A DNA stretch of 64,000 nt from an uncultured bacterium. Its GTDB lineage: Bacteria > Cyanobacteriota > Vampirovibrionia > Gastranaerophilales > Gastranaerophilaceae. The DNA lies in contig USFB01000005.1 of the NCBI GenBank assembly GCA_900553895.1, forward strand, positions 29,575 through 93,574. The letters run 5' to 3'. A program made the position numbers and the translations under genes. The notes beneath the pieces are model-generated. The model saw only the letters and a program-made list of their open reading frames with translations, made no database searches and was not told the DNA's origin. Of the stretch, positions 58,067-64,000 are shown in pieces (the stretch's first letter is position 1; each line of letters starts with the position of its first letter).

Positions 58067-59067
58067 TCGGCATTTTCCTCGTTTTCTAAAATTTCAAGTA
58101 GTTGTGGATATTTCTTCAGCATAATTTCGTACGCTTCATCCAAAGACATTCCAACGCCTTTTTTATTGATTTTACAAAGCCCGTATTGTTGTGAATTTTC
58201 AACATAATTTATTGATTCAGAATATCCTTTGACTAATCTGGTTTTGTATCCGTTCAATGTTGCCATCGCCCAAAGCCAAATATCATCATGTGTCGGAATT
58301 AATTCCTTAATTAAATTTTCATCACATACATCTTTGTAAAAACAATTTGGCGGATACAAAACTGCGCCATAGCCTGTAAGTCTGTTATGAAAACTTGCAA
58401 CACCTCTATGTCTGTCTAAATATAATTCACGCGTCTTTTCCCACTTAATAACTTTTTTCTGTGTTTGAGCGTCGCAAGTATCATCCCCTCCCTTTATAGG
58501 GGGAGGGTTAGGGTGGGGGCTTATCTCTTGGACATCCATTTCCACCTTCAACCAATCGCACCTGTGCGCATGCACCTCATTCTTATGTTCCAAATATGAT
58601 TTATACAAACTCTCAACCGTATCAGGCGCATAATAAATATCATCATCAGTCGTAATAATAACCGCGTTCTGATACTTTTTTAATGTTGGAATAATTTTTT
58701 TATACGAACGAATATCTTTATACCAATCAATTGTCAAGCCATATTGTTTTAAATCCAATAACTCTTGCGGTAAATCTTTTTCACCATTCGGAAATTGTTC
58801 AGGCGCAAGCCAAAGTATAACCGCATCAGGTTTAAGCGTTTGCGTAAGAAGTGTTTTAATAGTTTTAACTACGATATTAATTCTAGCCGGAAAACTTGTT
58901 AGAGAAACAATTATTTTTTCTCCTTCGCTCCTTGTGGGAGAGGGAGAATGTTTAATGCCACATTCCACAACTTCCGGACAATTATACTTAAAACTATGCT
59001 TTACCCTTATAAGCAACCCGAAAAAATTAATAACAATATGTCCATCAAAGTATTGTACAAACTTCAT
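58060..59067 (-). CDS. GT-A-fold glycosyltransferase with two repeat-derived inserts
   Basis: 335 residues. EKIIVSLTSFPARI (about 50-62) and ITTDDDIYYAPDTV (about 138-151, DxD) with a C-terminal HDDIWLWAMATLNGY are typical of a family of polysaccharide-locus transferases. Residues ~40-50 (HSPSPTRSEGE) and ~182-202 (SPHPNPPPIKGGDDTCDAQ) are encoded by palindromic repeats. The first lies between the N-terminal strand and the catalytic core, the second in a loop after the DxD, both tolerated in frame. Overlaps the GT9 gene by 23 bp. Confidence 0.75.
   Translation of the reverse strand: MKFVQYFDGHIVINFFGLLIRVKHSFKYNCPEVVECGIKHSPSPTRSEGEKIIVSLTSFPARINIVVKTIKTLLTQTLKPDAVILWLAPEQFPNGEKDLPQELLDLKQYGLTIDWYKDIRSYKKIIPTLKKYQNAVIITTDDDIYYAPDTVESLYKSYLEHKNEVHAHRCDWLKVEMDVQEISPHPNPPPIKGGDDTCDAQTQKKVIKWEKTRELYLDRHRGVASFHNRLTGYGAVLYPPNCFYKDVCDENLIKELIPTHDDIWLWAMATLNGYKTRLVKGYSESINYVENSQQYGLCKINKKGVGMSLDEAYEIMLKKYPQLLEILENEENAEC
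58462..58524. repeat. REP-like repeat inside a coding sequence, copy B
   Basis: CGTCGCAAGTATCATCCCC, CTCCCTTTATAGGGGGAGGG hairpin, TTAGGGTGGGGGC. Encodes SPHPNPPPIKGGDDTCDAQ, homologous to copy A at both DNA and peptide level. Confidence 0.8.
58917..58950. repeat. REP-like repeat inside a coding sequence, copy C
   Basis: CTCCTTCGCTCCTTGTGGG then AGAGGGAGAATG: a variant of the CTCTCCC...GGGAGAG repeat. Encodes SPSPTRSEGE in the same glycosyltransferase gene as copy B. Confidence 0.7.
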
Positions 59068-59995
59068 TATTCAATTCCTTAAAAGCATTTATAATTTCAC
59101 TCGGAGTCACATTTTCGCCAACAAGCGTGCGACAAGGATAAAGCGTTTCTTCAGATGCCCACATTTCAGCACAACCTGCGTAAAACACTTCCACAACCGG
59201 CACATTTAAAGCATTTGCGAAATGCAAAGTTCCTGTGTCTACCGTAATACAGCGATTGCAGATTTTCAAAATATTTGCAAATTCAGGAAATGTTGTACAA
59301 TCAATTAAGTCAACATAATTAAAATATCCTAATTTTTTCAGCCCTAAATTAAAATTCTCAGCTGTTTTACCCGCGCCCGTTAAAAGCGGTGTAAACCCTT
59401 CTTCATTAAGTTTTTTCATCAACTCAATACAATCAGCAACCTTCATATCTTTTTTGTAAAAATTACTTGTTGTGCATACTACAACAGGATTCTTAAGAGT
59501 TTTTACCATGCTAACCACGGGCGTATTTGTTTCGGGTGGACAATATTTTATCGGCAAATTCTTATGCTCACCAATTAAAGGTTCAATTAAACCACCCCAT
59601 TTATCTTTCATGTGGACAAATTCTTTTAATTCAAACTGTTCTTTTGTGTTCCAAAGTTTGCATTTGTTATGTGAAATTATATGCTTTGCACCCAAAAGTC
59701 TCGAAATCAATAAGTTTCTTTCATTTGCATAAGTTACAAAAGATGCAAACGGTTTTTTATATGGAAATCTTTTTACAAAATTTAAGACTCCGCCAAGCGA
59801 TTTATCTTTTTTCTTATCAAAAACGATTACATCATCCACTCCATCTTGATATTTTGCAACATCAGCAAACGGAGAATTGCAAATAAAAACAACTTTAGAA
59901 TCGGGATAATAGGTTTTGATATTTTGCACAAGTGTATTTGTAACAAGCATATCACCGATACAAGCCGTATTAAAAACTAAAAACACCTTTTCCAT
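59045..59995 (-). CDS. GT9-family (heptosyltransferase-like) glycosyltransferase
   Basis: 316 residues, GT-B fold. N-terminal FNTACIGDMLVTNTLVQNIKTYYPDS and the C-terminal CITVDTGTLHFANALNVPVVEVFYAG are hallmarks of ADP-heptose:LPS heptosyltransferases. Together with the three genes that follow, it indicates surface glycan (LPS core, O-antigen or capsule) synthesis. First gene of the operon. Confidence 0.88.
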   Translation of the reverse strand: MEKVFLVFNTACIGDMLVTNTLVQNIKTYYPDSKVVFICNSPFADVAKYQDGVDDVIVFDKKKDKSLGGVLNFVKRFPYKKPFASFVTYANERNLLISRLLGAKHIISHNKCKLWNTKEQFELKEFVHMKDKWGGLIEPLIGEHKNLPIKYCPPETNTPVVSMVKTLKNPVVVCTTSNFYKKDMKVADCIELMKKLNEEGFTPLLTGAGKTAENFNLGLKKLGYFNYVDLIDCTTFPEFANILKICNRCITVDTGTLHFANALNVPVVEVFYAGCAEMWASEETLYPCRTLVGENVTPSEIINAFKELNNEVCTIL

Positions 59996-60135
59996 AGATA
60001 AAATTTTATCACAAATTTATAATTATATAAATTAAGAATTTTAAACTAAATAGAGGATGAAACTTTACAAACTTGATTATTTAATAAAAATGTAATAAAA
60101 TACCATTATTATTTTGTAAGAGGGAATTAGTTGAG

Positions 60136-60675
60136 ATGAAAAAAGCTTTAATGATTGCATCAGTATTGTTAGTTGCCGTTATTTCTACAGCATGTATTAA
60201 CAATATTGCAGTACAAGAGCTTAATAATAAAGCGGCAGAATATATGCAAAAAGGTGATTACGAATCAGCGATGAACAGACTTCAAGCAAGCTTAGATTTA
60301 GATTCTACAATGTATGAAACATATTACAACCTTGGTATTGCATCAATTAATGCTAAAAAATATGAAAAAGCAATTGAAGCTTTTGAAGGCGGAATTAAAA
60401 TAAAACCTGATTTTGCCGATTTTTACTATTCATTGGGCGTTGCGCAAGCAGACTTAGCTGATGAACTTGTAGAAGTTACAGAAGATAAAAAAGAAATTAC
60501 AGAAGAAGATAAATTAAAAGCAGTAGAATTCAAAAAATCTGCAGTTGAAAATCTTACAAAATACTTAGAATTAAATCCGACAACAGAGGATAAGAAAACG
60601 ATAGAAGAGTTAATAGAAGAATCAAATTCTTTTATTAATGGTGATGATAATTCAGCGAAAGAAGATGCTGAATAA
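60136..60675 (+). CDS. TPR-repeat lipoprotein
   Basis: 179 residues. Lipoprotein signal peptide with lipobox VISTAC (Cys20), then three TPR repeats (KAAEYMQKGDYESAMNRL, YYNLGIASINAKKYEKAIEAF, FYYSLGVAQADLAD...). It would be lipidated by Lgt, encoded by the next gene, whose start overlaps its stop (TAATG). Function unknown. Confidence 0.85.
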   Translation: MKKALMIASVLLVAVISTACINNIAVQELNNKAAEYMQKGDYESAMNRLQASLDLDSTMYETYYNLGIASINAKKYEKAIEAFEGGIKIKPDFADFYYSLGVAQADLADELVEVTEDKKEITEEDKLKAVEFKKSAVENLTKYLELNPTTEDKKTIEELIEESNSFINGDDNSAKEDAE

Positions 60676-61442
60676 TGTTCGCTTCACCTTCTCAAATTTT
60701 ATGCACCATCTGTGGTGTTAATATATATTATTACGGCGTAATTATGGCAATTGCAATTTCAATTGGAACGCTTTATTCTGATTGGGTTGGAACAAAGTTT
60801 TTTGGTTTAAAAAGCGAAACGATAATCGATTTAGCACCGTATTTAATTATTTTTGGAATTTTAGGAGCAAGGCTTTATTATTGCACGCTTAACTATGATT
60901 TCTATTTAAGATTTCCAACCGAAATCATTGCAATACGTCATGGCGGCATTTCTATTCATGGGGCTATTTTAGGCGGAGCGTTCGGATTGTGGTTCTTTAG
61001 CTTAAGACATAAAATTTCGGCATTAAAACTTGCTGATGTTTGTGCATTAGGTTTACCGCTTGCACAAGCAATCGGCAGATGGGGAAACTTTTTTAATTCG
61101 GAAGCATTCGGGCGTCCGACGGATTTGCCTTGGAAATTGTATATTGCGCCACAATACAGACCAATTCCTTATCAAGATTGTGAATACTTTCACCCTGCGT
61201 TTTTGTACGAAAGTGTTTTGGATGTTTTGATTTTTATTATTCTGATTTTATTGATGAAAACGATTAAAACGGAAGGCAATATTGCATTGATTTATCTGAT
61301 ATTGTATTCTGTTGCAAGAATCTTGGTAGAAAGTGTTAGAATTGATTCAGTAAAATACCTTTTTGGCTTGCCTGTTGCAATCTGTGTGTCTATTGGTATA
61401 ATTGTTGTATCAATGTTCATATTAATTAAAAGAAAGGGCTGA
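60675..61442 (+). CDS. lgt: Prolipoprotein diacylglyceryl transferase
   Basis: 255 residues with about seven membrane helices. Signature GRWGNFFNSEAFGRPT with the essential Arg, plus IRHGGISIHGAILGG. Transfers diacylglyceryl from phosphatidylglycerol to the lipobox Cys of prolipoproteins. Overlaps the TPR lipoprotein gene by one base; the Skp-like gene follows after 3 bp. Confidence 0.95.
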   Translation: MFASPSQILCTICGVNIYYYGVIMAIAISIGTLYSDWVGTKFFGLKSETIIDLAPYLIIFGILGARLYYCTLNYDFYLRFPTEIIAIRHGGISIHGAILGGAFGLWFFSLRHKISALKLADVCALGLPLAQAIGRWGNFFNSEAFGRPTDLPWKLYIAPQYRPIPYQDCEYFHPAFLYESVLDVLIFIILILLMKTIKTEGNIALIYLILYSVARILVESVRIDSVKYLFGLPVAICVSIGIIVVSMFILIKRKG

Positions 61443-61445
61443 TTT

Positions 61446-61898
61446 ATGAAACTAAAACAAACTATCACTTTATCACTTACAAGTTTAATTATGTTTGCTA
61501 CTACGGCTTTAGCTGCACCAGAACCACAAAAAATTGCGGTAGTAGATATACAAAAAGTTGTGGCTTCATCTACTCAGGTAAAAGCTCTTAAATCAAGTCA
61601 AGAAGCCAGAAATAAAGAATTAACGGAATTTATTAAAAAAGCTCAAGCCGATGTTAATAAACAAACTGATGAAAAGAAAAAGAAAGCATTAGCTACTCAA
61701 TACGAAAAACAATTAGTTACAAAAAGGGAAGCTTATGCTAAAGATTACGCAGCAAAACTAAAAACAACAGATGCGAATATAACAGCGCAAATCGGTAAAA
61801 AGGCAACAGAAATGGGCTATACAATGGTTATTCCGAAATCTGCGGTTATTTATGGTGGAGATGATATTACAGCAACAATCTTGAAGGTTATCAAATAA
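61446..61898 (+). CDS. OmpH/Skp-family periplasmic chaperone
   Basis: 150 residues. Signal peptide (cleavage after ALA, about 23), then IAVVDIQKVVASSTQVKAL and a long charged coiled coil (RNKELTEFIKKAQADVNKQ...), the tentacle of Skp, and a C-terminal beta piece (GYTMVIPKSAVIYGG). Skp protects outer-membrane proteins in the periplasm, in keeping with an outer membrane. Ends one base before the dehydrogenase gene. Confidence 0.9.
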   Translation: MKLKQTITLSLTSLIMFATTALAAPEPQKIAVVDIQKVVASSTQVKALKSSQEARNKELTEFIKKAQADVNKQTDEKKKKALATQYEKQLVTKREAYAKDYAAKLKTTDANITAQIGKKATEMGYTMVIPKSAVIYGGDDITATILKVIK

Positions 61899-61899
61899 A

Positions 61900-62931
61900 A
61901 TGAAAGCAGTTCTTTTTTACGGTCCACAAGATATAAGATATGAAGAAACTATGGTTAAACCCTTAGAAAAGGGGGAAATTCTTGTTAAGATTCAGGCTGC
62001 ATTGACTTGTGGAACTGACGTTAAGACTTTTCGTCGCGGACATCCTGTTTTAATCAAAGAAATTCCTTCCGGTTTCGGGCATGAATTCTCAGGTATTGTT
62101 GAAAAAGTAGCTTCTGATGTTACTAATGTAAAAGTTGGAGATAGAGTTGTTTGCGCAAATTCTGCACCTTGCGGAGAATGTTTTTATTGCAAACGTGGAG
62201 AATATAATCTTTGCGAAAACTTGAACTTGCTAAATGGTGCGTATGCAGAATATATTGTAGTACCTGAAAGAATTGTAAAAAAGAATACGCTTATTTTACC
62301 ACCAAGCTTACCGTTTGAAAAAGCAGCATTTTGTGAACCGCTCGCTAACGTTGTTCACGGTGTTGAAAGAACCGGTATTAAACCTGGGCAAACCGTTGGG
62401 GTAATTGGTATAGGCCCAATAGGTTTGATGTTTGCGAGATTATGTAAATTAAAAGGCGCACGTGTAATTGTTGCAGGTCGTAATCCAATCAAACTAAAGC
62501 TTGCAGAAGAGTTTGCGCATGTCGATGATATCGTTGACTTGAAAAAGTACGCAAATCCTGAAAAAATATTTAGAGATTTTTCTGATGAAGGCAAGGGATT
62601 GGATGTTGCAATTGAATGTGTCGGAATGCCTGAAATTTGGGAACTTGTGTTCTCTTGCGTTCGTCCCGGCGGAACGGTTCATTTCTTTGGCGGTTGTAAA
62701 TCAGGTTCTAAAGTAAGTTTTGATACAACGAAAATGCATTATGGTGATATTCGTTTGATGAGTGTATTCCACCATACTCCAAAATATTTTAGACAGGCGC
62801 TTGATTTAATTGCATCAGGAGAAGTTGAGGTAGAAAAACTTATCACGGCAGAACTTCCACTTGAAAAAGTGGAATATGCAATGCAAGAACATATTAAAGG
62901 TAATGCGATTAAATTTTTAATCAGACCTTAA
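61900..62931 (+). CDS. Zinc-dependent alcohol/polyol dehydrogenase (MDR family)
   Basis: 343 residues. Catalytic zinc ligands in CGTDVKTFRRG and GHEFSG; structural zinc site CGECFYCKRGEYNLC; Rossmann GIGPIGLMFARL. Overall like threonine/sorbitol dehydrogenases of the medium-chain family. Substrate unknown. Overlaps the convergent mlaD stop by 4 bp. Confidence 0.88.
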   Translation: MKAVLFYGPQDIRYEETMVKPLEKGEILVKIQAALTCGTDVKTFRRGHPVLIKEIPSGFGHEFSGIVEKVASDVTNVKVGDRVVCANSAPCGECFYCKRGEYNLCENLNLLNGAYAEYIVVPERIVKKNTLILPPSLPFEKAAFCEPLANVVHGVERTGIKPGQTVGVIGIGPIGLMFARLCKLKGARVIVAGRNPIKLKLAEEFAHVDDIVDLKKYANPEKIFRDFSDEGKGLDVAIECVGMPEIWELVFSCVRPGGTVHFFGGCKSGSKVSFDTTKMHYGDIRLMSVFHHTPKYFRQALDLIASGEVEVEKLITAELPLEKVEYAMQEHIKGNAIKFLIRP

Positions 62932-63824
62932 CTAATTGGGCGACCGAACATTATTTTCATGCCGGCAAAACGTTTGTTCAACGTTTTTTGAAAACCAATT
63001 ACAATATCATTAGTATTATTTATAACAACATTAATATTGTCTATAATGGTGTTTATGTTAGCGATTACGCAGTCTACAATACTAATTGTATCTGTATTAA
63101 TGTGTTTTGTAGTTTTGGTAATATCTAAACTGGCATTTTCAAGATTCTTTGTCGTACGCTCAATATTTTTAGTTGTCTGTTCAATATTTGCTACTGAATT
63201 GCTTAATCGCTTCGGTTTAAGTGATTGATTAATTTCTGCAGAAGTTTCTTTTAAATTTTTACTTGTTTCAGCCATATTTTCTGCCGTAATTTTTAAAGAC
63301 GGTCTTATATCTTTTAAAATATCATTTGCCGTCCCAAATAATTCCGTTAGAGCGTCCAAGGTGTCACCTGCCGATGCTACAGTATCATTTAAATTGTCTT
63401 TTATTTCGTCTAAACCTCCTGCTTCAGCTTGTTTATCTATATAATCCCCGATATTTAAACCTTTTGTTCCTCTTATAATAGAGTGATTTTTAAGAAAAGT
63501 TATAGAAGGCGTATTCGGATATTCTAATTCTATATAATCTTTTTTATTTTTTGATTTCATCTTAGCGGTTGTATTATCAGGCAAACGCAAATTTTTTGCA
63601 TTTAATATCATTTCAACATGTGTATTCAAAAAATCTTTTGACGGGTGAACTCTCACTGTTCTCCCAAGTTTAAAACCTTTGTAATAGACATTCAGATTTT
63701 TAGGAAACGGTTCCAAGTCTTCAAAAACAGCCGTGATATGCATGTTATAAAAACCGTGTATAACAAAAACAAAACCTGCAATCCCCAATATTGCACCAAG
63801 CATTAAAGTAAGAAATTTTTTCAT
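62928..63824 (-). CDS. mlaD: MlaD-family MCE-domain protein
   Basis: 298 residues. N-terminal membrane helix (about 5-26), an MCE domain (about 32-115; VYYKGFKLGRTVRVHP, AKMKSKNKKDYIELEYP) and a long helical tail with repeated NIE(Q/R)TTKN and NINTIIDNIN motifs (about 150-275). Part of ABC-linked lipid transport between the inner and outer membranes; in cyanobacteria and plants the counterpart is TGD2. MlaE/F partners are not in the window. Confidence 0.88.
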   Translation of the reverse strand: MKKFLTLMLGAILGIAGFVFVIHGFYNMHITAVFEDLEPFPKNLNVYYKGFKLGRTVRVHPSKDFLNTHVEMILNAKNLRLPDNTTAKMKSKNKKDYIELEYPNTPSITFLKNHSIIRGTKGLNIGDYIDKQAEAGGLDEIKDNLNDTVASAGDTLDALTELFGTANDILKDIRPSLKITAENMAETSKNLKETSAEINQSLKPKRLSNSVANIEQTTKNIERTTKNLENASLDITKTTKHINTDTISIVDCVIANINTIIDNINVVINNTNDIVIGFQKTLNKRFAGMKIMFGRPIS

Positions 63825-63962
63825 ATTTTAATTATTAATAATTTCCATATTAATTCTATCAGACAGGCAGGCAATGCTAAATTGTTAAGAAATGCAAAGC
63901 AAATATTTTAATATATATCCAATTGTTAAGAAACTAGAAAAATTGTTACAATTGGCGCAAAC

Positions 63963-64000
<38 letters not shown>

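Overview
The window looks like a chromosomal segment of an uncultured, AT-rich, Gram-negative-type bacterium, most likely a Gastranaerophilales member (Vampirovibrionia/Melainabacteria, the non-photosynthetic sister group of Cyanobacteria). This rests on AT-rich coding sequence, outer-membrane genes (MlaD, Skp/OmpH, Lgt, GT9 glycosyltransferase), type IV prepilins, fliPQR, and several protein families that I recall from that lineage. No rRNA or tRNA gene was seen, so the placement is an inference.

Layout. (1) 1-9.3 kb: right part of a prophage, all on the plus strand: a very large virion-type protein with a HELGH motif (open at the left edge), a tail fibre with a T7-like N-terminus, small structural or unknown genes, and a lysis cassette (permuted papain-like protein, one-TM coiled-coil protein, M15 peptidase). 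Between the first two phage genes lies what looks like a type I toxin-antitoxin locus: a 28-residue hydrophobic peptide with a sequestered Shine-Dalgarno and a convergent antisense RNA with its own promoter and terminator. (2) 9.5-18.5 kb: two membrane-anchored AAA+ ATPases with different Walker-motif defects, a member of a MGxAASQ protein family driven by a sigma-28 promoter, a HEAT-repeat protein, and a 983-residue M41 (FtsH-type) protease whose AAA domain has lost its catalytic residues. (3) 18.6-36 kb: grpE/dnaJ, tandem prepilins, a PHP protein, membrane proteins, gcvPB with a sigma factor, a 5'-nucleotidase-like protein, XerD-type recombinase, a DinJ/YafQ toxin-antitoxin pair, PBP4, nitrilase, DUF374 acyltransferase, and an HNH-like protein. 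(4) 36-40 kb: fliR, fliQ, fliP behind a second MGxAASQ gene with a sigma-28 promoter, and a divergent small secreted-type helical protein. (5) 40.6-56 kb: ion antiporter, DNA methyltransferase, glutathione synthetase, folate genes, PAS histidine kinase, a probable 6S RNA, phosphohexomutase, a third MGxAASQ gene, HD-GYP, recR, ybaB, yebC. (6) 56-60 kb: a four-gene glycosyltransferase operon carrying palindromic repeats inside its coding sequences. (7) 60-64 kb: TPR lipoprotein, lgt, skp-like, zinc dehydrogenase, mlaD, and a GTA trinucleotide tract reaching the window edge.

How it fits together. The strongest thread is a putative flagellar-type export system: fliPQR, MGxAASQ proteins with coiled-coil C-termini, near-perfect FliA-type promoters in front of two of them, and a small sigma factor in the same window. 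A second thread is a group of proteins sharing a short N-terminal [VI]-x-F-[RK]-[AGS] motif (both AAA ATPases, the M41 protein, the 5'-nucleotidase) with similar upstream sequences. A third is the spread of palindromic REP-like repeats, both between and within genes.
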